DNA of 64,000 nt from Odontesthes bonariensis (taxonomy: Eukaryota; Chordata; Actinopteri; Atheriniformes; Atherinopsidae), in the NCBI RefSeq assembly GCF_027942865.1, contig NC_134508.1, positions 35,709,466 to 35,773,465 of the forward strand, read 5' to 3'. The notes beneath the pieces are model-generated. The model saw only the letters and a list, made by a program, of their open reading frames with translations, was not told where the DNA came from and searched no databases. How positions within the stretch are numbered: the first letter of the stretch is position 1; each line of letters begins with the position of its first letter. Shown here one piece after another: positions 30,351 to 41,351 of the stretch. The position numbers and the translations under genes were made by a program.

Positions 30351-30653
30351 ACGCCAACTAGCAGACTTTTTAAGAACGGTTCATAGAACAACAATGATAT
30401 GAAATGCCACAACTTCAATTGGTTTCAGTTCAATATGTCAAAAGCTAGCCAGTAGCTAGCTAGTTATCAACGTTTTTCAGTTAGGTAGCGCCAGCTATTT
30501 AGTTACCGAACTGGCTTGAAAAGCTATCTTGTGGCTAACCGTGACATAAGGTAAGACGTAGCTAGCAGTTATGTGGAGATTTTTTTTGTGCAAATCCGTT
30601 TCATGAATGAGACCCGAACTGGCTTGAAAACAATAATAATAATACTGTAGTGA

Positions 30654-30904
30654 CTTCACGGAGGCTCTGAGACTGGCGGTTGCCGAACTGCTCTTTATTA
30701 AGTTTTACACCAGCAGTACAATCAAAGAACACGGGTGACTTTCAGTCCTGCTCCGCAACCAACCCCAGGAGAGCACCAGACCTGCAGACAGACTGGCCCA
30801 CGCCCACTCCTCTCCCCCAATCACCAGCCCACACCTGAGTGACATGACCTGCGGTCACTGCTTGTCAGTCGCATTGAACGACCAGAGGGGGTGGGATCAC
30901 CACG
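30654..30904. mobile_element. Possible solo LTR
   Basis: The segment begins TGTAGTGACTTCACGG, contains a GC-rich tract and ends near GGATCACCACG. ATAC on both sides is a possible 4-bp duplication. The 3' terminus is not a clean CA, so this is tentative. Confidence 0.35.
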
Positions 30905-30969
30905 ATACTTGGTATTCATTGGATGCAGTGTTGTTTTTGACAACCATCTTAGATTTAATCTTAGTCATA

Positions 30970-31508
30970 GGCTGTGTTCGAAACCGCCTACTTCTCCTAC
31001 TAGTCCTACTTTTTTAAGTTCAAGGATGTACACTAGATGCATACTAGATTTGCCGAAATGTTGAGTATTCATCATGAGGTTACTTGTCACACTCAAACTA
31101 CCCAAGATGCAACGCAACGTGACGTTGCCCATCGCCATTTGAACGGTCAAATTCCGTTAACGGGACGACAGCAGTCAAAACGGCATAACCGGAAGTGCGT
31201 TGCTCACTGCGACTAGCTTTAGCAGCGCCGAATTTGTGGGAACACAATTGTAAATATCTGGTATTTTGTCAGATTTTCAACACCTTGGGGGTCTAAATGA
31301 CTAATTTTTGCCTGAAAATGTTTCAAATGTTGCTAAAGTTATATATTTACAGAGTTTATAGCTTAAGCGAAATCAGCTTTTCAGGCTGGCTGATTTCGGC
31401 TCGGGCAGGAGTGGAGTGCACTGTGTGTAAACGCTCTGCATACTGTCTGATCGATCAGTATGCCGTTTTCAAGTATGTAGTATGTAGTAGGCAATTTCGA
31501 ACACAGCC
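30970..31508. mobile_element. MITE with ggctgtgttcgaaaccgc termini, copy 2
   Basis: The left end ggctgtgttcgaaaccgcc and right end ggcaatttcgaacacagcc are inverted. It shares sequence with 13576-14168 in inverted orientation, including aatttgtgggaac and the cattttcaggca region. Confidence 0.75.
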
Positions 31509-31836
31509 TTAGTCTTTTGGACTAAAATGCTTATTAGTTTTAGTCACATTTAAGTCACTTCTATATGTGATAGATTTAGTCCAGTTTTAGTCGACGAAAA
31601 GTCAAAAAGGTTTTAGTCAAAAAAAAAAAGAAAAAATAAGTATAGTCTTCCGTGTTAAGAAAATAGTATGGTTGTAACTGTCAAACAAACAGAACAAAAA
31701 TACATAGCTTATTAACTGACCCTGTACTAAAGCTTTCTGATTTTTCATTCTGTACAGTGCGTGTCCCAACTTTACTGTAAGCGCACTAAACGCACAGGTC
31801 CTGGTTAGGGCTGCACAACGTCACTTGTGGCTTTTA

Positions 31837-32927
31837 GGGCGTATTCTGACCAGGAAAGTCCGATAGTTCACTTGCTTTGGTCCGAACCTTTTTTTTTTCA
31901 TTTTGGTGCGGTTTGCTTTCAGACTGTACATTTCAGTAAACAGACCAAAATATGTCAACAAAGCCTCGCGCCCTGAAGTCGTTCGGCTATTGATCAGAAT
32001 CGACACGCGCAACACAAAATGCAAAGTCCAAAAGTGAATGTAGCCATGGACGCTTTCCGTGCCGTTATTGCTTTTAAAGCTATGGTAGGTAATCCTAGAG
32101 AGCTAGCAAGAGAGCTAGCAAGATTCGAAAGTGTCCCCTCCTCTAAGCTCCACCCCCCCTCCCCATTCCGTCAGTGCTTCATCCAAAGCCGGTAGAACCG
32201 CATGCGCACACGGAGCAGGGAGCCGACAGAGGGGGGCGTAGGCAGAAAGCAGAGGCATCTGATTGGTTTTTTGTAGGCGACCGATCCGAGATCTCGGATT
32301 GGTCAGCTTTTTCTCAGTCCTGCAGCTGCCACAGAGGTCTGATTATTTTCGTCCCTTTTTCTAAATACATCTTGTATAGATTTCTCTCAGGACAGACGGA
32401 CCATTTCACCCAGTATTACAAAATGTGTTTCTGAACAGGATTACCAACCATGCCTTTAATATAATCAAAACTATATGTTTTTCAACGTTTTGCTATTTTC
32501 ACAACTGTGTAATTACTATGCTGCTGTACAAGTAATTTATCAACAACGACGACAAAGGGCAAAGCGGCTACGGAGGAGAACGCTGATTCGGTCTTTCGTT
32601 AGCTTTACCACAGCCGGTCTAGTAATTAGAAGAACGACGCTCTGTTCTGTTACCTAGCAGCAGACAAACAACGGATGCTCCCGAGGTACAAAAAAGCAAA
32701 AGTCTGGGATTAGGTCCGGTCTGCTTTCACACCTCCAAAAGATCCGCACCAGGGTTCATTTGATCCGGACCGAGTCCGACCTTTCAGCTCGGTCTCGGTC
32801 CGCTTGTTTGGTCCGGACCAGAGTTCGGTGGTTTGTATTCAGACCATCCCAAAAGGTCCGAACCAACGAAAATCTGGTCTGTTTGGTCGTTTGGTCCGGA
32901 CCAAACGAGGTAGGTGTGAATACGCCC
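31837..32927 (+). mobile_element. PIF/Harbinger-type element (1,091 bp), TSD TTA
   Basis: The ends gggcgtattctgacc and ggtgtgaatacgccc are inverted, with TTA duplicated at 31834-31836 and 32928-32930. tggtccgaacc motifs recur at both ends. A remnant frame at 32530-32600 (YQQRRQRAKRLRRRTL) resembles the basic N-terminus of Harbinger transposases. Most of the transposase is gone. Confidence 0.8.
32078..32455. mobile_element. TTAA-flanked MITE family 2, copy 1 (378 bp)
   Basis: The ends agctatggtaggtaatcct and ggattaccaaccatgcct are inverted. TTAA lies at 32074-32077 and 32456-32459. Nearly identical to 61766-62159 in the dynein gene. Confidence 0.88.
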
Positions 32928-33523
32928 TTAGGCTAAAGCTAGCAGACTCTACGTATAACAGTAACTCGACCTGTTAACATATCAAGTTACGTGCAGACAG
33001 AACGTACACACAAAGAGATAACCACACCGTCACTCAATGTAAACATGGCTGTTTAAAACCTGCTGCTAAAGTAACACATACATAATGAATTGACGTTAGC
33101 GTAACAAAAGCTAACTTTAACCTGAAGTTAGCAGCCCATTTGCGCCAGGAGTATGCGGAAAACGTACTAATATATTAGCTTAGGCCTACAATGAAACGAT
33201 TATGTTAACAGCATTTGTAAATTACCTTCGAAAAAATATCCCTGTGGCGAGCCTTACGGTGCCGCAGCAGATACTTTTTAAGTTTTAATTGACACACACA
33301 ATAAGCAGAAATGTCATGCATTTTAAACGTCTGACAGATCACCCACTAACATTTTCGTCCATTCTCATCTTGTCAACGAAAACTCACACACGTCTCGTCA
33401 TGTTTTTGTCATCAGAGAGCTATGTTTATCTCGTCACCGTCTCATTATCGTCATGAAAAAAAGTGGCGTCAACGAAATGATTTCGTCATCGTCATCATTG
33501 ACGAAAATAAGACTGACTGGATG

Positions 33524-34925
33524 TATTTGTGTGACGATGCCAGACAGGAATGCAAATCGAAAAGAGTTGCTTCGGTGCATCTCGATCTCGACTCTGCTTT
33601 GGTTGTCCCTGGTCTGATCTGAGCCTGTTGGGCGCTGCGAGCCACCGTCCAGAAATATATGTAGTAGGTGGAATACCAGAAGCAACACCAAAGACAATCG
33701 TCCATACGGAGTGTTAGATTCGGTTCTTTTAATTGGAAGCTCAAGAACGGACCGGAGTAATTCAAGACTATCTGTGCGACTAATGCTAACGCTACCCTGC
33801 TTTGTAATAAAACTCAGTGTCAGTTGGAATGGAGAAAATGAGCTATGAATGAAAGTTAGCGCATGAACGAAAACCTTCAAATGTACTATAGTGAGGAGTA
33901 GGAACATTTTTTTCCTCTATAATTGTAACTGTGTCCTCGTTCTGCTTGTCGCTGGTGTTGGTTAAACTTACCCAGGTGCTGGGACTATTTGAGGAACCTT
34001 GTACCCACAGGTCGTGACCTTTGGCACAGCTGCTTATTTTGACAGATGAAGGTCATCAAATAGAATGTCCTTCTGGCCCAGAAGTAGGCTGATTTGCCTT
34101 TTTGTTTTTTTTTTTGTTTTGGTTATTAGCTCACGTGGTTCCTTTTTCACTAACCATGGCACGTAATTGTTTCTGTATGTACGCGTAGATACAGTTTAAG
34201 TATCAGCATCTCTCTTTACCTCCGCACAATCATGCTTTGAATATCTAATATCGAGAGCCATAGTATAAGCTCTACTACAGTGTCTGTGTTTAGTATTGGT
34301 GTTTTTGCTGCTGTTAAGTCTTTTTCCCCCACACACTAAAAGGTAATCTATCTCTCTATAATCAGTTAAAACAACCACCATAGGTCATCAGAAAAGAAAA
34401 ACAAATCCTAAGTATCTCAGCCTCACCAACCATATTTAAAGCCAGGCAGCTGCAACTCTCACAAAAAACTCATTTTGATGGATGTTTAAAAAGTGCATCT
34501 AATTCAGCAGAAGTGGCTCATGGAATGTATATAAACATGGTAGTAATTATCATATATATCTCCTCTCAGATGTGAAGCTAAAACAGACGTGCTATGAAGT
34601 GGAACACCATTGAAGGTTCCAGCAAACTCTCACTTAACAAGGATCAGCTTCTCTCATAAAACACTAAGCCAACGATTATCTACAAGTGATTATTAGGATC
34701 AAATCTGGATTTGTTTCTCCTGATATGTCCACTGATGGTCATTTTGGAAAAATTTCTGTACCTAATATAAATGGATATCTGGTTCTAAACTCGATGTTGA
34801 GGGTTAAAGGTCAAACCTGAGGCTTGAGAAAGTAAAAAGTATTTTGATGCTGGATTGTTTTGTTGTGGTGTTTTTATGAACGTTACTGTGTGCTTCTTTG
34901 TAGAGCATTCCTGGGAGCCAAGACA
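33524..34925. other. Intergenic, no gene seen
   Basis: No splice-supported frame or clear repeat boundary is visible. The minus frame at 33434-33907 overlaps the hAT end and has no recognisable domain. Confidence 0.45.
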
Positions 34926-34929
34926 GATT

Positions 34930-36140
34930 TTAGGGGCATAAAAAACATAAAGCCTCACCTTGTTTAGTCCTGACTCTGGGCACCAGCAGGAGACCCCTCC
35001 CTGAGGTTCTCAGAGCCCGAGTTGGTTCATATGGCTCTAACATGTCAGAGATGTACTTTGGCGCTTGACCGTGAAGAGACTTGTACACAAGCAGAGCTGT
35101 TTTAAAGTCTATTCTCTGAGCGACAGGAAGCCAGTGCAGAGACCTGAGCACTGGACTAATATGGTCGTATTTCCTGGTTCTAGTCAGGACTCGAGCAGCA
35201 GCGTTCTGGATGTACTGCAGCTGTCTTACAGCCCGTTTAGAGAGCCCAGTGAGCAGGCCGTTACAGTAGTCTAACCTGCTGGAGACAAACGCATGGATCA
35301 GTCTCTCTAAGTCTGGTTTAGACACTATTCCTTTGATTCTGGCAATGTTTTTTAGATGGTGAAAAGCTGCTGATGTTACAGATTTAATGTGGCTGTTAAA
35401 GTTCAGGTCTGAGTCCAATATTACCCCGAGATTTCTAACTTGACAGTTAGGTTTTAGAGAGAGAGTCTCAAGGTGACTGATAACACTTTCTCTTTGTTTC
35501 TGTGGGCCACAGACAATGATTTCAGTTTTGTCTGAGTTTAGCTGGAGAAAATTGTTTTGCATCCACATACTGATCTGTTCGATGCAGCGACACAGTGTAT
35601 CTACAGGCCCGTGTTCTCCTGCCGTCAGTGACACGTAGATCTGAGTGTCACCTGCATAATTGTGGTAGGACACATTATAGCTGCGTATTAGCTGGCCTAG
35701 TGGAAGCATGTACAAATTGAACAATACGGGTCCCAGGATTGACCCCTGGGGAACCCCACAGGTCATAGCCATTTGGTCTGATACACAGTTACCAATTTCA
35801 ACACAATATTTCCTGTCCTCCAGATAGGACTTGAACCAGTTTAAAGCACGACCAGAGATTCCCACCCAGTCTTCTAACCTCTGTAATAAGATTGCATGGT
35901 CAACTGTGTCAAAGGCAGCACTCAGGTAAGGCAGAACTAAGAATGTGACTCTACTTGCATCTGTGTTCAGGCGGATGTCATTTGTCACCTTGATCAGAGC
36001 TGTCTCAGTGCTGTGGTGGGGCATAAAGCCTGATTGGAAAGTATCAAAAGCATTGTTAGACAGGAGAAAGTCACTAAGCTGTTGGTATACAACTTTTTCT
36101 AGGACTTTGCCTAAGAATGGCAGGTTTGATATGGGCCGGT
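34930..36140 (-). pseudogene. L2-like LINE pol fragment, long open frame but catalytically dead
   Basis: About 400 codons of reverse transcriptase and C-terminal region remain open: RPISNLPFLGKVLEKV, MTCGVPQGSILGPVLFN, then SPVLRSLHWLPVAQRI. The YADD catalytic motif reads YAGD. The motif-A aspartate (normally L-D-L-S-A-A-F-D) is Tyr (PYLSAAFD). The endonuclease domain and 5' end are absent. Frames on the other strand here are by-products. Confidence 0.88.
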
Positions 36141-36184
36141 AGTATAATAACAGCACGAAGTATGAGGCATAAAACATAAGAACA

Positions 36185-36920
36185 ATGTAAAAGCAATAAT
36201 AAACAATAACAATATTAAAACAATAAAAACAATAACAGAATCAGAGTCTCATGCTGGGTCAAAAGCCAGTGAATAAAAATGGGTTTTAAGACGAATTTTA
36301 AAAATGAACAGTGAAGGGGCTTGTCTGATTGGGAAATGGGAGATTGTTCCACAGTTTAGGACCGGCAGCGGAAAAGGCTCCGTCTCCTCTGAGCTTCCGT
36401 TTAGCCCTCGTTGCCTCCAGGAGCAGCTCATCAGCTGACCTGAGGCGCCGGGCAGGAGCATAAGGATGGAGCAGCTCAGAGAGGTAAGGCGGGGCTAAAA
36501 TGGGAGTAATGTGCTCCCTCTTACGTGTTCCAGTTAGGAGGCGAGCGGCAGCATTTTGGACTAACTGGAGACGTGCGAGGGAGGACTGGCTGACTCCAAG
36601 ATAAAGTGCATTGCAGTAATCTAGCCGAGATGTAATAAAGGCGTTGATTACTGTTTCAAAGTGCGTATGTGCAAGGAAGGGCTTCACCTAAGACCAGATA
36701 CACTGAGACTAAGATACAAAAAAAGCTGGACTTCACTATTGCACCAATTTGCCGGTCCGGTTTAAAATCACTGTCCATCTTAAAACCCAAGTTTGTGACT
36801 GTTGGCTTCCTGTATTGCACCAAGGGGCCCAAGTCAACAAGAGGGGATTTGCAAGAGCCACTGGGACCAAACACCCATCACTTCTGAAACAAGAAGGAAT
36901 GCCGTTGGACCATCGTACAG
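36185..36920 (-). mobile_element. Second LINE fragment of a different L2/CR1-like family
   Basis: The minus strand reads NAFITSRLDYCNALYLGVSQ, then LQLVQNAAARLLTGTRKREH, then an internal deletion (TPILAPPYLSELL lacks the usual LHWLPV segment), then FSAAGPKLWNNLP. An upstream out-of-frame piece (FGPSGSCKSPLVDLGPLVQ) continues the family. It is truncated at both ends. Confidence 0.82.
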
Positions 36921-37829
36921 GATGTGACGGACCACAGTTTCTGTTGAGCATGAAAAATATAGTTTATTATTTTTGACTGGACCACAGGAGTTGGTCCTAA
37001 ATAGGTGGACTTTGAGCCTTCAGCTGCTGTGCAGACGGGTGAAATGGATCGGTCATGTCAGCTTCAGGGCCTCCTTTTGAGAAGTAGGTAATTTACAGTT
37101 TTTCTCGATTGGTTTGGCTCATTTCTTGAAACTGAGATGATATTCCTAAAACTATAGGGTCACTTGGCCAAACAGACTTGCAGTTCTTCGCAACACTTGA
37201 GATAACCAGCAAAATGTCATATGTCTCCCAAAACGTTCATTCTTGCTTCAAAATGAAGTCCCTGTCCCATATAAATAGTCAGTACCATAAAAATGGCATA
37301 GATCCTTCTCAATTCTTTGGCACATTTTCATTCATTTTGTCCTCCTGTCAAAATAAACTGGACGGTGCAGCACAACTACATGGATCCTCATCACATACTC
37401 ATATCGCTCCAAAAATAGTTTACCCATGTGTCAAAACTAAATTCCTTTCTCACACAAATCATCAGTGCTTCCAAAATGCATTGTCCCTTTGGCATTGTGT
37501 AAGCACTGCAAGTCAAAATGATTAGATGTTTTGTCTTTATGGAAAAGATCTAGCTAAAGGAATACAATTTTCACACCACACACACTGCACTCATTCTGCT
37601 GAGGAAATTGTAACTATTTTTATTCACAAGTACATTTTTACACATTACTGTAGGTAGGAAAGAAAAAAACTACAAAGGAAAAGGTATACAATATAGGCCT
37701 ATGTATACAAAATACAAAAACCTGCAAGAACCAAAACCAAAACCAAAATACATTACAGTAGCCTATGTTACAGTAAAAAAAAAAAAAAAAACAGTCAAGC
37801 ATCACAAATGAAATACAGTAATATTCTGA

Positions 37830-38492
37830 CTACTCTGTGTCACTTCCCTCTTGCTCCGGGTCACCCTCCTCATCTTCCGGGCCATCCATCCGCTGCAGTC
37901 TGTTTGGCCATAAATTCTCGTCAACATCGCATCTGATGTCTTCTCTAGCAATGCACCGTGGAAAGAAGCGCCTTGAATGCCTTAGTCAACCTCTACACTG
38001 ATCGCCTATGATATCCTCACAGGCAGCATCCTTCGCATTGAGGTGGGACCTCTGGTTCTGAGCATGATGCTCATACACTCTCCATCTCCAAGCAGAGAAA
38101 AATTCCTCAATAGGGTTAAGGAATGGAGAGTAGGGAGGAAGTGGGACATTATGCATCCTTGAATGTGTCTCGAACCATGCCCTGATGCGTTGGCCACGGT
38201 GAAAACTGATGTTGTCCCACACAACAACAAACTGGGGTAGGTGGAGCCCTTCGAGACCCCTCTCGTTCTCTGGAACTAAATCTAAATATAAACGGTCAAG
38301 GAAACGGAGGAGCTTCTCAGTATAGTATGGGCCCAAGCTTGCCGTGTGTGGCCACACCATTTTCAGAAATGGCTGCACACATGGTAATATCCCCCCCCCC
38401 CCGCTGGCCAGGGACATCCACTGGTTGAACCCTGCCTCATCAACGAATACAAGTATATGGGGGGTGTCATTCCCCTCTAGTGCCAGGATTCT
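37830..38492 (-). pseudogene. Transposase catalytic exon (DDE) of the TA-flanked transposon
   Basis: The exon starts at an acceptor (ttttgtag) at 38493. It encodes LVFVDEAGFNQW (first D), FVVVWDNISFHRGQ (second D) and PPYSPFLNPIEEFFSAW (E). Near the C-run at 38391-38402 the frame slips and later returns. An in-frame TGA at 37986-37988 sits where a Trp is expected (between DQCRG and LRHSRRFFPRC). Beyond it the frame continues to a TAG at 37830. Confidence 0.85.
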
Positions 38493-38819
38493 CTACAAAA
38501 GAGAAAAAAAAACAAATCAGTCATATAGATGGGTCACCACACGGTCAATAATACTCTTCACAAAGTATATATAACCTACTGTTCCAAACCTAGAGTGCAG
38601 GCATATGCAGAGGTTCTGCAGGTAGTTTTTTCACACAAATAGAAGGGAGACATAATGATGAGAGTGTTCTGTTACAGTTCTTTGGCAAAATACTGGGGTC
38701 AGATACTGAATTGTAAAGCTGGATTCCAAAGGTAAGGAGGATACTGGTAATCCTCAGAAATTGGAACCTCTGCATAGTGTAGGCTATACAAACTGATAGA
38801 GCATGAATAACTGGCTTAC

Positions 38820-39099
38820 CTGCACATACTGGTACCGCAGCTCTTTCACTCTGTCTGTGTTTTGATCGAATGGTACTCTGTAGATCTGCTTCACAGTCAT
38901 GAGGTTTTTCTTCAGTACACGGTCTATTGTGGAAATGCTGATGGAGTTGATGTTTTGGAAGACTGTGTTGTTTTGGAGGATTGTGTCACGGATCTGTGTC
39001 AGTGTTGCATTATTTGCAATGACCATGTTGCAGATCTCTACTTCTTGGCGATCGGTGAGCAGTCTTCTTCTCCCACCTACATGACGCTGTCGCCCAATC
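38820..39099 (-). pseudogene. Transposase helix-turn-helix exon of the TA-flanked transposon
   Basis: The 280-bp exon is bounded by AG (tatgtgcag) and GT (gtaagcc). It reads IGRQRHVGGRRRLLTDRQEV, then STIDRVLKKNLMTVKQIYRV and ELRYQYVQ, a winged or homeodomain-like DNA-binding region. It splices in frame from an upstream exon ending TFRRENR. Confidence 0.82.
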
Positions 39100-39479
39100 C
39101 TGCACATAGACAAAGACAATATGACTATTTTTTTAGTGTTTGTCTTGTGTCTTTGTTACATATTGTCAATCACTGTAATGGCTGTATTGTGTACTGCTTC
39201 ATTCTGCTATCATTCTATAGCTTTTGTAGGCTACTTACAAATGTACTGCAATATTGCACTACTGTAAACTGAAACACATGTATTTTGTCTAATTTACATT
39301 ACAATTGTATTTTGTTTGTCATGCTACAATAGTGTGCTGTATCATACTGTGACATTGAGGTGAGATTTTGGACTGGCCTATGGGCCCTCACATACACACA
39401 CACACTGAATCAAACACGGTAACAGTACAGTAAGGCTTTCTTAGAGAATTCTGTAGTTCCTTCATTGCCTGAGTGCATA

Positions 39480-39620
39480 CCTGTTTTCCCGGCGAAAGGT
39501 TTGTATGATGGACGAACCCTCACTCCTCCTCTTCCTCCTCCTCCTCCTCCTCCTCCTCCAGGTGGACGTTGGCCTTGTACTTGCGGTCTGTCCATGTTGA
39601 CATTGGAAAAAGTACTAGCA
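39480..39620 (-). pseudogene. Transposase 5' exon with (GGA)n expansion
   Basis: The minus strand reads SIIQTFRRENR before a donor (ag/gtatgc). It is preceded by a GGA/GAG triplet run (39522-39560) that replaces the expected N-terminal helix-turn-helix. An ATG-led frame (MDRPQVQGQRPPGG) enters the run in a different phase, so this exon is altered. Confidence 0.6.
39522..39560. repeat. CTC/CCT trinucleotide-type microsatellite
   Basis: A run of cctcct triplets with one tc variant lies inside the transposase first exon. Confidence 0.9.
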
Positions 39621-40360
39621 CCAGAACAAGCTGTATATACAGTATACAGCAATGCCAGCATTCAAAATCATAGAGAACACCTGTCAGGTAACTCACCAAA
39701 CTGATGGACTGGTCACCTGTAATGTGGGACACTCCTCTTCGTCAGAACCTGCTTTCACCTGTTACCTACTCACCTGATTGTCATGAACGTATGAAATGTT
39801 CCAAAATATGTGTATTGTATTCCAATTTCTTAAAGAATTTTGACAATTGAGCAGACTATTCTGCAGATGATGACTTATACAATGAAATTGTGCTGACATG
39901 TTTTGGAGAGAACAACCATGACACTGAGAACCAACCAATTGGGATAAATCAGCAAGATGCACTTTTTTGGGAAATGTTCTAAATGTAGGCTGATTGTGTT
40001 AAATGTAGGCCACTTGTACATAACCATTTGCAAAGATGTACTAAGTGCTTGAGACATGTACAAAGCATTTGAAATGTGATGAAAGCAATGACAAATGCCA
40101 TTCTGTTCTGAGACAGTGCCTGTTAGTTTGGGGATTTGTCCATGTCATTTTGAGAATGTCATCTCAGTTTCAAGAAATGAGCCAAACAAATCGAGAAAAA
40201 CTGTAAGTTATATTATTGATCTTTCTTTTCTGTTGTAAGCTGAACAGATGTTGTATTAAACTTACTCTATGCACGTTTTGGGAATAACTTGTGTGTGTAT
40301 TAAAATATTGTTCAAAATGTTACTTTTCAACAGGGGTGTACTCATTTTCACTGTGCACTG

Positions 40361-40993
40361 TATCTTAGTTCATGCACTAGACCAGATTTGAGTTATGTTG
40401 TAAGCAAACTTTCACAATATTTCAGTGCGCCAACAGAAGAGCAGTGGACGACTGTAAAACATGTACTGAAATATCTGAAAGGCACAATTGACAAGATGCT
40501 GTGTTACAGGAAATGTGATGATGGGTTACAGTTGGTGGCTTATAGTGACTTGGATTGGGCAGGAGATGCAACTGACCGACGTAGTACATCTGGTTATTGT
40601 GTTAGCCTATGTAAGAATGGTCCTCTGATTTCTTGGAAGACCAAAAAGCAGCCAACTGTAGCACTGTCAACATGTGAGGCTGAGTACATGGCGTTAGCTG
40701 TCACTACACAAGAATGTTTGTACCTGTCTCAAATGCTTAAACATCTTGACTCTCATTATGATGTACCTGTAATTTATGAAGATGACCAGGGGGCAATTGC
40801 ATTGGCAAAGAATCCCTTTAGCCGACAGAGATGCAAACACATTGACATCAAATATCATTTTGTAAGATCTACTGTAAAAAATGGTGATGTGTTTTTGGAG
40901 TATTGCCCAACAGATCAAATGGTTGCTGACCAAATGACAAAACCAGCTACAAAAGGGAAGCTTCTTGCCTTTTCTAGGTTTCTATTTAGGTGA
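40361..40993 (+). pseudogene. Ty1/copia pol C-terminus (RNase H)
   Basis: The frame carries CTRPDLSYVVSKLSQYF, then LVAYSDLDWAGDATDRRSTS and YCVSL, then VALSTCEAEYMALA and HIDIKYHFVR. This is the hallmark sequence of Ty1/copia RNase H. The preceding reverse transcriptase, integrase and gag are absent; the 5' side abuts Tc1-like sequence. The fragment itself is intact to its stop codon. Confidence 0.92.
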
Positions 40994-41069
40994 TTGCCGA
41001 ACCAAAATGTGATTTTGCTCTTTGCAATGTTTTTGTTTTTCTTGTTGTAAATGTGAGAACAAGTGGGGG

Positions 41070-41351
41070 TGTTGATTGATGCTTGTTGAGGGCCTTAACT
41101 ATCTGAGTGTGCTCTCAATTGACAACCTTGATTGAGGCCAGGTCATGTGACTTTACTTACTAACTCTCTCTGTTCATTTTCACCCAAACCTGTGTTGGTG
41201 CCTGTTCATTTTGGTCTTTGTCTCCAGGTAGCAGTTCAGTTTGTAACACAGGGTCTGCATGTGTTCAAGCAAACTTTTATTTCTTTTACTCGCAATGTTT
41301 TTAATGTAGGAATCCTAAGACAAGGCCCCTCCTCGCCTTGTAAGGCCAACA
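41070..41351 (+). repeat. Probable 3' LTR of the copia fragment
   Basis: A polypurine tract (gagaacaagtggggg, 41055-41069) is followed by TGTTGATTGATGC. The sequence reaches gccaaca near 41351, matching TGTTG...CAACA-type LTR ends. With no second LTR, the 3' edge is a guess. Confidence 0.6.

Larger units (their letters stand above)
30926..33515. mobile_element. hAT-type element (2,590 bp) hosting three nested insertions
   Basis: The left end cagtgttgtttttgacaac and the reverse of the right end (cagtcttattttcgtcaa) are inverted. The 8-bp flanks attggatg and actggatg differ at one base. The ends are rich in tagtc and cgtca motifs typical of one fish hAT group. It contains a MITE (30970-31508) and a Harbinger element (31837-32927), which itself carries a TTAA MITE. 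Confidence 0.75.
37096..40203 (-). mobile_element. IS630/Tc1-mariner-related transposon (3,108 bp), 45-bp TIRs, TSD TA, spliced transposase
   Basis: The left end cagtttttctcgattggttt and right end aatcgagaaaaactg form long inverted repeats that continue through ctcatttcttgaaactgaga. TA flanks both ends. It encodes a minus-strand transposase in at least three exons. By my count there are 35 residues between the second Asp and the Glu (DD35E). The Glu lies in NPIEEFF. The transposase has disabling changes, so this copy is inactive. Confidence 0.88.

Noticed and set aside
33434..33907. 157-codon minus-strand frame
   Set aside because: It overlaps the hAT terminus and has no recognisable domain or splice context.
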